Assembly: GCA_946545765.1 (NCBI GenBank)
Contig: CAMNNS010000015.1
Span: 1-18,571, forward strand
DNA: 18,571 bases
Direction: 5' to 3'
From: an uncultured Bacteroidales bacterium
Lineage (GTDB): Bacteria > Bacteroidota > Bacteroidia > Bacteroidales > UBA932
The notes below the pieces were generated by a model. That model did no database searches and was not told the DNA's origin. It worked only from the letters and a program-made list of their open reading frames with translations. The position numbers were made by a program, and so were the translations under genes. Position 1 is the stretch's first letter, and each line of letters starts with the position of its first letter. Below, piece by piece: positions 6,968 through 14,772 of this stretch.

Positions 6968-9865
6968 ATGTCATTTACATTTGAACAACGCCATATTGGC
7001 CCAAGAGAAAAAGATATTAAAGAGATGTTATCAACTCTTGGTTTAAATTCTATAGAAGAGCTTATAGCTCAAACTGTTCCACAAAATATAATGATGAAAG
7101 AGGAGTTAAAATTAGATGCACCCCTTTCTGAAAACGAATATATTTCCCATCTAAAAAAGATAGTGAGCAAGAATAAAAATTTCCGTTCATTGATAGGTAT
7201 GGGTTACTATGGGACAGGAGTCCTTCCGGTTATTATTAGGAATATATTTGAAAATCCTTGCTGGTACACCTCTTATACCCCATATCAAGCAGAAATTTCT
7301 CAAGGTAGATTAGAGGCTTTATTAATATTTCAGACTGTAATTAGTTCTTTAACAGGTTTTTCTCTATCTAATTGCTCTATGTTAGATGATGCTCAGGCAG
7401 CTGCAGAGGGCATGAGAGTTATGTATAATTTAAGATCAAGGGAGGCTATCAAGGAGGGTAAAAATATCCTTTTTGTAGATGAGGAAGTTTTTCCACAGGT
7501 AAAGAGTGTTTTAAGGACAAGAGCAGAAGGCTTGGAGATAAAAATAGTTGAAGGGAATTATAGGAAATGGGAAATTGATCCAATGTGCTTTGGTGCTATA
7601 ATTCAATATCCTGCAGCAAATGGAGAGGTTAGAGATTACTCCGAATTTTCTGAAAAAATGCACAAAGCAGGGGGAATGGTTACCGCTTATTGCGACATAC
7701 TTGCACTTGCAACACTTAAAGAACCAGCAGCTTGGGGGGCTGATATAGCAGTTGGAAGCACACAAAGGTTAGGTCTGCCGATGGGATTTGGTGGTCCTAC
7801 AGCAGGGTATCTTGCTACTAAAGAGGAATATAAGAGAAATATCCCCGGTAGAATTATAGGTGTTACAGTAGATAGATTGGGAAATAGAGCAGTTAGATTA
7901 GCATTGCAGACAAGAGAGCAACATATTAAAAGAGAGAAGGCTACATCTAATGTTTGTACAGCAACGGCTTTAATGGCAACTATGAGTGGTATGTATGCAG
8001 TTTATCATGGTCCTGATGGGTTAAAGTCTATTGCAGAAAACGGAGAGGCTTGGGCTCATAGAGTTGCAAATCATTTAAAACAAGGTGGTTATATACTATC
8101 ATGCGATGAGTTTTTTGATACTATCGAGATTAAAGGAAGAGAGAAAAATGGCAATGTAGAGAAATTAGATTTAGATACAATCCGCAAAAAATCTTTAGAT
8201 GCAGGGATTAACTTTTATTATACCGCTTGTGGCAAAATTAGGATCAGTTTTGATGAATTGAGCTGTAGAGAAGAGGCTCATAAAATTTTGCATATATTTG
8301 ATTTACAACCTTGCAACCATAATTCAGATAATCGCGATGGGCAGAATCATCACTGTGTAGCACAGAGAACTTTCATGAAAAGAGAGAGTGCTATTTTAAC
8401 ACATAAAGTCTTTAATTCATATCATAGCGAGAGTGCAATGATGAGATTTATTAAGATGCTTGAAAGAAAGGATATATCTCTTGCTCACTCAATGATACCT
8501 TTAGGTTCTTGTACGATGAAGTTAAATGCTGCTGTAGAGATGTTGCCTTTAAGTTGGAGCGAACTTGCTAATGTTCACCCTCTTGCACCATCAGACCAAG
8601 TTGAGGGATATTTACAAATGATTCATGAGTTAGAGAATGACCTTAATGTAATAACAGGTTTTGCGGCATGTTCTCTTCAACCAAATTCTGGGGCAGCAGG
8701 AGAGTATGCTGGATTAACTACAATTAAAAGATTCTTTGAGGCAAAAGGGGAGCATGATAGAAACATTATGATAATTCCAACTTCTGCTCATGGGACAAAC
8801 CCTGCTTCTGCTGCAATGGCAGGCTTTGATATTGTTCTTGTTGGATGTGATGATAAAGGAAATATAAATGTTGAAGAGTTAAAGCAAAAAGCAAATCAAG
8901 CAGGGGATAAACTTGCAGGTCTTATGATAACATACCCTTCTACTCATGGTGTGTTCGAGGTTGAAATTAAGGACATTATAGATGTTATACATAAGAACGG
9001 CGGTAAAGTTTATATGGATGGTGCAAATATGAATGCCCAAATTGGTTTAACAAGTCCTGGGATTATTGGAGCAGATGTATGCCATCTTAATTTGCATAAA
9101 TCATTTGCGATGCCTCATGGTGGTGGAGGGCCGGGTGTAGGTCCAATTTGTTCTACAGCTGAACTTGCCCCTTATCTTCCAGGACATCCTAATTCAAATT
9201 GTATATCAGATACATGCAAAGTTACTAAGGGGTGTGAGGGGCCAGATGCAGTATCGGCAGCTCAATTTGGTAATCCAATGTTATTGCCTATAACTCACGC
9301 TTATATCAAATTACTCGGAGCAAAAGGTTTAAAGAGATCTTCTGAAATTGCAATTCTTAATGCTAACTATATTGCGGTATCTCTATCAAAAGAGTTCCCA
9401 ACAGTTTACTCTGGTGTTACAGGAAGAGTAGCCCATGAGTGTTTATTAGATTGTCGCGATTTTAAAGAGAAATATGGTGTGGGCTCTACAGATATAGCTA
9501 AAAGGCTTATGGATTATGGTTTCCATGCCCCAACATTATCGTTCCCGGTTCATGAGACTTTGATGGTTGAACCAACTGAAAGTGAACCAAAAGAGGAGAT
9601 AGATAGATTTATAGAGGCAATGAAGAGCATAAAGGCTGAGTGTGAGAAAATTGCGAGTGGAGAATTTGATTCAAAAGATAATCCTGTTGCAAACTCTCCT
9701 CATACTGCTATTGAGTGTATTTCTGAAAATTGGAATCATCCTTATTCAAGAGAAGTTGCCGCTTATCCATTGGAGTGGATAAAAGAGAATAAATTCTGGC
9801 CAACAGTTACAAGGGTAGATGACGGTTACGGAGACAGAAATCTCATCTGTAGTTGTGAAATATAA
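6968..9865 (+). CDS. gcvP: Glycine dehydrogenase (decarboxylating), P protein
   Basis: P protein of the glycine cleavage system: a PLP enzyme that decarboxylates glycine and passes the aminomethyl group to lipoyl-GcvH. The 965 residues correspond to the fused form carrying both GcvPA-like (about 1-440) and GcvPB-like (about 460-965) halves. Seen: N-terminal FEQRHIGPREKDI; GMGYYGTGVLPVI; YTPYQAEISQGRLEAL in the first half; IPLGSCTMKLNA and TSAHGTNPASAAMAGF in the second; and HLNLHKSFAMPHGGGGPGVG containing the PLP-binding lysine (Lys711). The C-terminal WPTVTRVDDGYGDRNLICSC is typical. gcvT and gcvH are not in the window, so the complex is assembled from dispersed genes. It follows smpB by 21 nt and ends before a strong terminator. 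Confidence 0.98.
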   Translation: MSFTFEQRHIGPREKDIKEMLSTLGLNSIEELIAQTVPQNIMMKEELKLDAPLSENEYISHLKKIVSKNKNFRSLIGMGYYGTGVLPVIIRNIFENPCWYTSYTPYQAEISQGRLEALLIFQTVISSLTGFSLSNCSMLDDAQAAAEGMRVMYNLRSREAIKEGKNILFVDEEVFPQVKSVLRTRAEGLEIKIVEGNYRKWEIDPMCFGAIIQYPAANGEVRDYSEFSEKMHKAGGMVTAYCDILALATLKEPAAWGADIAVGSTQRLGLPMGFGGPTAGYLATKEEYKRNIPGRIIGVTVDRLGNRAVRLALQTREQHIKREKATSNVCTATALMATMSGMYAVYHGPDGLKSIAENGEAWAHRVANHLKQGGYILSCDEFFDTIEIKGREKNGNVEKLDLDTIRKKSLDAGINFYYTACGKIRISFDELSCREEAHKILHIFDLQPCNHNSDNRDGQNHHCVAQRTFMKRESAILTHKVFNSYHSESAMMRFIKMLERKDISLAHSMIPLGSCTMKLNAAVEMLPLSWSELANVHPLAPSDQVEGYLQMIHELENDLNVITGFAACSLQPNSGAAGEYAGLTTIKRFFEAKGEHDRNIMIIPTSAHGTNPASAAMAGFDIVLVGCDDKGNINVEELKQKANQAGDKLAGLMITYPSTHGVFEVEIKDIIDVIHKNGGKVYMDGANMNAQIGLTSPGIIGADVCHLNLHKSFAMPHGGGGPGVGPICSTAELAPYLPGHPNSNCISDTCKVTKGCEGPDAVSAAQFGNPMLLPITHAYIKLLGAKGLKRSSEIAILNANYIAVSLSKEFPTVYSGVTGRVAHECLLDCRDFKEKYGVGSTDIAKRLMDYGFHAPTLSFPVHETLMVEPTESEPKEEIDRFIEAMKSIKAECEKIASGEFDSKDNPVANSPHTAIECISENWNHPYSREVAAYPLEWIKENKFWPTVTRVDDGYGDRNLICSCEI

Positions 9866-9927
9866 GAATACCAATAATTGGGTATTGATATGCAAGAATA
9901 AAGAGATTTAATTTGCAATGTGTTTAT

Positions 9928-9957
9928 TTCTGCCCCCTTTAAAGGGGCAGAATTTTT
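9928..9957 (+). terminator. Rho-independent terminator after gcvP
   Basis: TTCTGCCCC (9928-9936) pairs with GGGGCAGAA (9944-9952), a perfect 9-bp stem with the 7-nt loop CTTTAAA, followed by TTTTT. It lies 62 nt after the gcvP stop. Confidence 0.9.
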
Positions 9958-9958
9958 C

Positions 9959-9966
9959 TAATTTTG
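9959..9966 (+). promoter_or_regulatory. -7 box immediately before the hemerythrin gene
   Basis: TAATTTTG exactly fits TAnnTTTG and ends 7 nt before the ATG at 9974. A start site a few bases downstream would give an almost leaderless mRNA. It overlaps the tail of the gcvP terminator T-tract, and no -33 TTTG is evident. Confidence 0.4.
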
Positions 9967-9973
9967 CATCATT

Positions 9974-10669
9974 ATGAAGAGAATAAAAGTGTATTCACCA
10001 AAAACAAAAGTGGCAGATATTATTTTTTCTAAACCAACTTTATTATCTGTTTTGGAGAGGTTAAATATAAAGTTAGGCTTTGGAGACTCTACAATAGCAC
10101 AATTATGCGAGGAATATAATTTGTCAGAAGTTTTATTTTTGGATATTTGTAATATTTATGCAGATCCTTTGTATAATCCTGATGTAGAAAATCTTACAGG
10201 AAATGATTTAAATATATTGCTTGAGTACTTACGCACCTCTCACAAATTTTATAAAACAAAATATTTTCCAATAATTCATAATCAAATTCATAAATTGTTA
10301 ATGGGACAAGATAGCTCTAATGAGAAGATATTGAACAAATTTTATGATGATTACGACAAGGAACTACACACACATTTTGAATATGAAGAAAAGATACTTT
10401 TTCCATATGTCAAGAGCTTGTCTAAAGGGGAAAAATTATCTTCTTTTTCAATTTCTACGTATGAAGAAAATCACGATAATATAGAGGACAAATTAGGAGA
10501 CCTAAAAAATATTATTTTAAAATATCTCCCCTCTTCATATTCACAACCTTTAAGGTTGCAACTTTTAGAGAATATCTTTATGTTAGAGGAGGATATTCTT
10601 TGCCACACAAGAGTAGAGGATAAATTGCTTCTCCCTTTGATTATTAAGATAGAAAAACAATTAAAATAA
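9974..10669 (+). CDS. RIC/ScdA-like di-iron hemerythrin-domain protein
   Basis: A 231-residue cytoplasmic protein with an N-terminal ScdA/DUF1858-like region (about 10-65, 'VADIIFSKPTLLSVLERLNI' then LGFGDSTIAQLC) and a hemerythrin helical bundle (about 80-228). Candidate iron ligands His90, His134, Glu138, His167, His211 and Glu215 match in order and spacing the E. coli YtfE set (His84, His129, Glu133, His160, His204, Glu208). Both HxxxE motifs are intact. Unlike YtfE/ScdA, the N-terminal double cysteine is missing: the equivalent place reads NIKLGFGD. YtfE-type proteins act in repair of nitrosatively or oxidatively damaged Fe-S centres. Here, the tight link (4 nt) to a LuxR-type regulator suggests a sensory or stress role. 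Di-iron binding is well supported; the precise function is inference. Confidence 0.85.
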   Translation: MKRIKVYSPKTKVADIIFSKPTLLSVLERLNIKLGFGDSTIAQLCEEYNLSEVLFLDICNIYADPLYNPDVENLTGNDLNILLEYLRTSHKFYKTKYFPIIHNQIHKLLMGQDSSNEKILNKFYDDYDKELHTHFEYEEKILFPYVKSLSKGEKLSSFSISTYEENHDNIEDKLGDLKNIILKYLPSSYSQPLRLQLLENIFMLEEDILCHTRVEDKLLLPLIIKIEKQLK

Positions 10670-10673
10670 CATT

Positions 10674-11273
10674 ATGAAACCCTATAGCAATAAAGTAGTT
10701 ATAATAGAGCCGGCAGAAATAATCTCAGCGGGTCTAAAATCTGTTTTAGAAGAAGAGGGTAGTTATAATGTGATAAAGATCTATAATAGTTTTTCTCATT
10801 TTAAAAATGTGTGGAGAGAGGAGAATGAGGTAGATATAATCATTCTAAATCCTAAATCTTTAAGATATGATGAGTTGGAGAACATTAAAAATTTAGTGCC
10901 GTATCGCGATACAATAATAGTAGCTATTATAAGTGGGGTTTATAATGAGAATAGTTTAAGATTTTTTGATCTTAAAATGAGCATAGATGCTCCGTCTGAA
11001 TCTCTAATAAAAGAGTTAGATAATCTAACAAAAAACAGGACAGACTCCGCTAAAACAGATGAGCATAACGAGTTATCTGTCAGAGAAAAAGAAATTTTAG
11101 TAGAGGTGGCTAAAGGTCTTACCAATAAAGAGATAGCAGACACTTTAAATATCTCTGTTCATACAGTTATCACCCATAGAAAAAACATATCAAAAAAGAC
11201 AGGAATCAACAGTATTTCTGGTTTGACAGTTTATGCAATAATAAACAAATTGGTAGATATTAGTAAACTATAA
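10674..11273 (+). CDS. LuxR-type regulator with atypical receiver domain
   Basis: A 199-residue DNA-binding regulator. The C-terminal GerE/LuxR helix-turn-helix is clear at about 134-195 (LSVREKEILVEVAKGLTNKEIADTL, then NISVHTVITHRKNI). The N-terminal 115 residues have the strand/helix rhythm of a response-regulator receiver (VVIIEP, DIIILNP, TIIVAIISG), but key residues are altered. The phospho-acceptor position at the end of strand 3 is Asn59 ('IIILN-P'), the acidic pocket near residue 12 keeps only Glu12, and no clear switch lysine is visible near strand 5. It therefore probably does not work by normal aspartate phosphorylation. It follows the hemerythrin gene by 4 nt and is surely co-transcribed; no histidine kinase gene is adjacent. 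Confidence 0.88.
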   Translation: MKPYSNKVVIIEPAEIISAGLKSVLEEEGSYNVIKIYNSFSHFKNVWREENEVDIIILNPKSLRYDELENIKNLVPYRDTIIVAIISGVYNENSLRFFDLKMSIDAPSESLIKELDNLTKNRTDSAKTDEHNELSVREKEILVEVAKGLTNKEIADTLNISVHTVITHRKNISKKTGINSISGLTVYAIINKLVDISKL

Positions 11274-11324
11274 GATTCGCAAGATTTAAGTATTTTAGTT
11301 CTAAAAATTACCAAAAAATGGGCA

Positions 11325-11355
11325 TTGTAGTAGAGTATTATCTACTCTATTTTTG
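11325..11355 (+). promoter_or_regulatory. Promoter-like element between luxR-type gene and tnaA
   Basis: TTG at 11325-11327, a 20-nt spacer and TATTTTTG at 11348-11355 match the Bacteroidota promoter layout, as upstream of 13207. No gene on this strand starts nearby. The same bases form a short hairpin (TAGAGTA 11331-11337 / TACTCTA 11343-11349, then TTTTT), so it could instead be the terminator of the hemerythrin/LuxR operon. Confidence 0.4.
11331..11354 (+). terminator. Possible terminator of the hemerythrin-LuxR operon
   Basis: TAGAGTA and TACTCTA form a perfect 7-bp stem with loop TTATC, followed directly by TTTTT, 57 nt after the regulator's stop codon. The stem is AT-rich and weak, and the T-tract doubles as the -7 box of the promoter-like element at 11325-11355. 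Confidence 0.45.
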
Positions 11356-11360
11356 CACTT

Positions 11361-11450
11361 GTAATCTTAAAAATCTTGTTGAGATTTACGTTGCTATTTT
11401 GTTAATTGTTGTTAGTAGGTAAGGTCGGGGTATCCCCGACCTTCTCTTTT
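11361..11450 (+). ncRNA. Candidate small RNA antisense to the tnaA end
   Basis: The region from the expected start site of the orphan promoter-like element (about 11361) to the T-tract of the strong hairpin at 11421-11450 would give an RNA of roughly 90 nt. It has no sizeable open frame and is not a tRNA. Internal pairing is possible (AATCT about 11363-11367 with AGATT about 11382-11386), besides the terminal hairpin. Its 3' end just touches the convergent tnaA stop codon. Both ends are inferred from motifs only. Confidence 0.25.
11421..11450 (+). terminator. Strong GC-rich hairpin between convergent genes
   Basis: AAGGTCGGGG (11421-11430) and CCCCGACCTT (11434-11443) make a perfect 10-bp stem with a 3-nt loop. 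On the plus strand it is followed by CTCTTTTT, so it looks like an intrinsic terminator for plus-strand transcription. On the minus strand it lies 6 nt past the tnaA stop but lacks a following T-run, though it may still help stabilise or end the tnaA mRNA. Confidence 0.75.
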
Positions 11451-12823
11451 TAAAGTCTTCTGAGTTTTACAGTAAAATGCCTCATTAAAGGAGCTTCCCA
11501 TTCTATTGCAACTCCGCGAGTTATACTCTCTCTCTTATCATAAACATTCTTGAGAGCAGCAGCTATAACATCCATGTGATTATCTGTGTAAACTCTACGT
11601 GGAATAGCAAGTCTAAGCAAATCTAAGCCACCAAATCTATTCTCCTTGGTAATAGGATCTCTATCAGCGAGCATATATCCTATTTCACAGGCTCTTATAC
11701 CTGCTTCTAAATAGAGTTCACAAGTTAAGGTTTGAGCAGGGAACTCTTCTTTTGGTACAGCTGTCAATACTTTATCTGCATCTACAAAAATTGCATGTCC
11801 CCCAGCTGGTCTTTGGTAAGGGATACCGTATTCGTCCAATTTAGAGGCTAAATATTCTACTTGATGTATTCTTGTTTGGAGCATATCAAACTCTGTATTC
11901 TCCTCTAAACCTTGTGCAAGAGCATTTAAATCTCTTCCGTTTAATCCGCCATAAGTTATATACCCTTCAAACGGGATGCAGAAAGATTTTGCCCCTTCAT
12001 ACCACTCTTCGTTATTTGTAGCAATAAAACCACCCATATTAACTATTGCATCTTTTTTAGCAGACATTGTTGCCGCATCAACATAAGAGAACATCTGCTT
12101 TGCTATCTCTTTGATAGATTTGTCTTTGTACCCCTCTTCTCTTGTTTTGATAAAATATGCATTCTCTGCAAAACGGGCAGAATCCATTACAACAGGAACC
12201 CCATATTTATGGCAGAGGTCGCAAGTCTCTTTAATATTTTTCATACTAACAGGCTGACCTCCAACTGTATTATTTGTAACAGTTAGTACCATAAAAGGGA
12301 CATTTCCTTTATTTTCCAAAAGAACTTTTTCTAAAAGCTCAAGCGATACATTCCCCTTAAAAGGGAGTTCTTTTTGTGTATCTTTTGCCTCGGGACAAGT
12401 AACATCTATAGCAATAGCTTTTCTTGCCTCTATATGCCCCTTTGTAGTGTCGAAGTGGGCATTACCCGGAATTACATGCCCCTCTTTTACTAAGTAAGAG
12501 AATAATACATTTTCTGCAGCTCTACCTTGATGGGTAGGTATGACATATTTAAACCCTAAAATTTTTTCTATTGTCTGTTTGAATTTATAAAAAGATGTAG
12601 CTCCGGCATAACTCTCATCTCCAAGCATAAGGGCAGACCATTGACGATCGCTCATAGCTCCAGTACCAGAGTCGGTTAGAAGGTCTATATACACATTCTC
12701 TGCTTTTAGTTGAAAGACATTATAATGAGCCTCTTTTAACCATTGCTCTCTCTGTTCTCTTGTACTCTTTTTTATTGGTTCAATCATTTTGATTTTCCAT
12801 GATTCTGCAAAAGGTAATTCCAT
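11450..12823 (-). CDS. tnaA: Tryptophanase (L-tryptophan indole-lyase)
   Basis: PLP enzyme splitting L-tryptophan into indole, pyruvate and ammonia. The 457-residue length is normal for the tryptophanase/tyrosine phenol-lyase family. Seen: YIDLLTDSGTGAMS, IPTHQGRAAENV, TNNTVGGQPVS, VVMDSARFAENAYFIK, the PLP-lysine motif MSAKKDAIVNMGG (Lys256-Lys257; the second lysine binds PLP by family alignment) and IRACEIGYMLADRDP. Two diagnostic sites favour tryptophan over tyrosine as substrate. The position of tyrosine phenol-lyase Arg381 is Ile here (ACEIG), and that of Phe448 is His (MRHFTVKL), as in E. coli TnaA. The ATG at 12823 gives the expected N-terminus. No tnaC-like leader or tryptophan permease gene is adjacent. 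It converges with the hemerythrin/LuxR unit and diverges from the carboxyltransferase operon. Confidence 0.95.
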   Translation of the reverse strand: MELPFAESWKIKMIEPIKKSTREQREQWLKEAHYNVFQLKAENVYIDLLTDSGTGAMSDRQWSALMLGDESYAGATSFYKFKQTIEKILGFKYVIPTHQGRAAENVLFSYLVKEGHVIPGNAHFDTTKGHIEARKAIAIDVTCPEAKDTQKELPFKGNVSLELLEKVLLENKGNVPFMVLTVTNNTVGGQPVSMKNIKETCDLCHKYGVPVVMDSARFAENAYFIKTREEGYKDKSIKEIAKQMFSYVDAATMSAKKDAIVNMGGFIATNNEEWYEGAKSFCIPFEGYITYGGLNGRDLNALAQGLEENTEFDMLQTRIHQVEYLASKLDEYGIPYQRPAGGHAIFVDADKVLTAVPKEEFPAQTLTCELYLEAGIRACEIGYMLADRDPITKENRFGGLDLLRLAIPRRVYTDNHMDVIAAALKNVYDKRESITRGVAIEWEAPLMRHFTVKLRRL

Positions 12824-12862
12824 AATAATTGGTATTTATTTTAATATTATTACTTGTAAAGC

Positions 12863-12870
12863 CAAAGTTA
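12863..12870 (-). promoter_or_regulatory. Candidate -7 box for tnaA
   Basis: On the minus strand this reads TAACTTTG (TAnnTTTG), about 40 nt upstream of the tnaA ATG. A second match, TATATTTG, lies at 12901-12908. Neither has a clear -33 TTTG, so which one is used is uncertain. Confidence 0.4.
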
Positions 12871-13032
12871 TATCACTTTTAAAGAAAATATCGTTGATTG
12901 CAAATATAAAAAAGTAATCTTTAACTTCCTCTTGATTTTTTATATTTGAGTTAGAATGAACTCTTGTTAGTTTACAGAATATATAATACAAATAATTATA
13001 CTTTTATATTGTGTTGCTTGAAGATATTTTAT

Positions 13033-13069
13033 AACAACCCTGCAAGTTGTTGATATTCAAAAGGAATAT
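13033..13069. repeat. Two adjacent inverted repeats upstream of the carboxyltransferase
   Basis: AACAAC (13033-13038) / GTTGTT (13046-13051), 7-nt loop, is followed directly by ATATTC (13053-13058) / GAATAT (13064-13069), 5-nt loop, then a T-rich stretch. They lie about 80 nt upstream of the carboxyltransferase promoter, so they may be operators rather than mRNA leader structures. Confidence 0.35.
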
Positions 13070-13147
13070 TTTTATCTTAATTTTCCATATTTGTTAATGT
13101 CTGATATTTAGGATATTAGACGTAACAAAATGTAGTCGTTTTGGCAC

Positions 13148-13178
13148 TTGTCTTTTTTTATAAATATGACTATCTTTG
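13148..13178 (+). promoter_or_regulatory. Promoter of the carboxyltransferase-biotin carrier operon
   Basis: TTG at 13148-13150, a 20-nt spacer and TATCTTTG at 13171-13178 match the Bacteroidota consensus TTTG-N19-21-TAnnTTTG well. The predicted start site near 13184 leaves a leader of about 23 nt before the ATG at 13207. Confidence 0.6.
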
Positions 13179-13206
13179 CCAGACTAAAACCTAATAGATA
13201 AAGATT

Positions 13207-14754
13207 ATGAGTTTATTAAGTAAAAAAATCTCAGAACTTCAGCAGCGTGCAGAAAATGCAATTCGTGGAGGTGGAGATAAAGCCATTGCAAAACAGGTTG
13301 CGATGGGTAAACTTCCTGCAAGAGAGCGTATAAGAAGATTATTAGATGAAGGTACTTTTTATGAGTATGACCTTTTTATTCAACATGATGCTCGTGAATT
13401 TGGAATGGAGAAGCAGGTTCTTGCAGGCGACGGTGTTATTATTGGAACAGGAAAAATAAACGGAAATCCAGTAGCAGTATATGCACAAGATTTTACTGTT
13501 GCGGGTGGTTCTCTTGGTAGTATGCACGCAAGAAAAATTACAAAAATCATGGATTATGCTCTAAAGATGAGAATTCCTCTAATTGGGATTAATGATTCTG
13601 GTGGAGCACGTATTCAGGAGGGAGTAAATTCTCTTGCAGGTTATGGAGAAATATTTTTCCGCAATACATTAGCAAGTGGTGTGATACCACAAATCTCTGT
13701 TATTCTTGGACCTTGTGCAGGCGGTGCAGTTTATTCCCCTGCCCTAACAGATTATGTATTTGTTGTAGATAAAATCTCTAAGATGTTTATAACAGGACCA
13801 GAGGTTATTAAATCTGTTCTTGGTGAAGAGATAGATATGGAGAGCCTTGGTGGTGCAAGGGTTCATTGTGAAACAACAGGTAATGCCCATTTCTTTGCAG
13901 AGAGTGAAGATGAATGTTTTGAGCAAATAAAAACACTTCTCTCCTATTTACCAGCAAATAATGCTGTAAAACCTGCCCTCAAAAAAACGGCATCTCCTTC
14001 AAAAAAATACGATATAGAGAAGATAGTGCCGGTAGATCCAACCTCTCCTTACGATGTAAGAGATGTAATCAGGGCTATAACAGACAATTCAGAATTCTTT
14101 GAAGTTCAAGAACTTTGGGCAAAGAATATCATAATCGGTTATGGTAGAATTGATGGTAAAACTGTTGGATTTATTGCAAATCAACCACTCTATTTAGCTG
14201 GAGTTTTAGATTGTGATTCATCAGATAAGGCAGCTCGTTTTATAAGATTCTGCGACGCCTTTAGTATCCCTATTGTAACCTTAGAGGATATGCCAGGTTA
14301 TTTACCAGGTGTAGATCAAGAACATGCAGGTGTTATTCGCCATGGTGCAAAATTATTGTATGCATATTCTGAGGCTACTGTTCCAAAAATAACTGTAATA
14401 CTAAGAAAAGCTTATGGTGGTGGCTATATCGCGATGAATTCAAGACATTTAAGAGCAGATTTTGTCTTTGCTTGGCCAACAGCAGAGATTGCAGTTATGG
14501 GACCTCAAGGGGCGGCAAACATAATATTTAGAAAAGAGATTATGGAAGCAGAAGACCCAGAGGCAATGAGAAAGCAAAAAGTTCAAGAGTATAAAGATAA
14601 GTTTGCAAATCCTTACGTAGCAGCTTCTAAGGGTTATATAGACTCCGTGATTACACCTAAAGATACAAGAAAATTCATTCTTCAGTCTTTAGATATATCT
14701 GTTCAGAAAAATGCAAGTGGACCTAAGAAAAAGCATGGTATTCCACCATTTTAA
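13207..14754 (+). CDS. mmdA: Acyl-CoA carboxyltransferase subunit, MmdA type
   Basis: Carboxyltransferase of the biotin-dependent acyl-CoA carboxylase/decarboxylase family, acting on methylmalonyl-CoA or propionyl-CoA. The 515-residue length is standard for the alpha subunit of methylmalonyl-CoA decarboxylase or PCC beta. The two crotonase-like halves are visible. The N half has PLIGINDSGGARIQEGVNSL and GPCAGGAVYSPALTDY, including oxyanion-hole glycines. The C half has LEDMPGYLPGVDQEHAGVIRHGAK, RKAYGGGYIAMNS and FAWPTAEIAVMGPQGAANI. Ile in YGGGYIAM sits where propionyl-CoA carboxylase PccB has a specificity Asp, resembling decarboxylase-type MmdA. The biotin carrier gene is 18 nt downstream, but neither the membrane beta subunit nor a biotin carboxylase is nearby. 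Whether the complex decarboxylates (Na+ pump) or carboxylates therefore cannot be decided here. Confidence 0.9.
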   Translation: MSLLSKKISELQQRAENAIRGGGDKAIAKQVAMGKLPARERIRRLLDEGTFYEYDLFIQHDAREFGMEKQVLAGDGVIIGTGKINGNPVAVYAQDFTVAGGSLGSMHARKITKIMDYALKMRIPLIGINDSGGARIQEGVNSLAGYGEIFFRNTLASGVIPQISVILGPCAGGAVYSPALTDYVFVVDKISKMFITGPEVIKSVLGEEIDMESLGGARVHCETTGNAHFFAESEDECFEQIKTLLSYLPANNAVKPALKKTASPSKKYDIEKIVPVDPTSPYDVRDVIRAITDNSEFFEVQELWAKNIIIGYGRIDGKTVGFIANQPLYLAGVLDCDSSDKAARFIRFCDAFSIPIVTLEDMPGYLPGVDQEHAGVIRHGAKLLYAYSEATVPKITVILRKAYGGGYIAMNSRHLRADFVFAWPTAEIAVMGPQGAANIIFRKEIMEAEDPEAMRKQKVQEYKDKFANPYVAASKGYIDSVITPKDTRKFILQSLDISVQKNASGPKKKHGIPPF

Positions 14755-14755
14755 T

Positions 14756-14763
14756 AGAGGAGG
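14756..14763 (+). promoter_or_regulatory. Unusually strong ribosome binding site
   Basis: AGAGGAGG begins 2 nt after the carboxyltransferase stop and ends 9 nt before the biotin-carrier ATG at 14773. Most genes in this window have no such Shine-Dalgarno match, so the carrier may be translated at a high rate. Confidence 0.55.
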
Positions 14764-14772
14764 ATTGCAATT

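Larger units (their letters stand above)
12824..13206. other. 383-nt divergent region between tnaA and the carboxyltransferase gene
   Basis: No gene seen. It holds the tnaA -7 candidates (12863-12870, 12901-12908), two adjacent inverted repeats at 13033-13069 and the promoter of the carboxyltransferase operon (13148-13178). The remainder is AT-rich with no recognisable RNA or reading frame. Confidence 0.6.

Noticed and set aside
11356..11450. tRNA or known riboswitch in the LuxR-tnaA gap
   Set aside because: No cloverleaf, T-loop-like GGTTCGA sequence or recognisable riboswitch core; only a terminal hairpin and a weak internal one.
11450..12823. Tyrosine phenol-lyase instead of tryptophanase
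   Set aside because: The positions of tyrosine phenol-lyase Arg381 and Phe448 are Ile and His here, as in tryptophanase, and the surrounding motifs are closer to TnaA.
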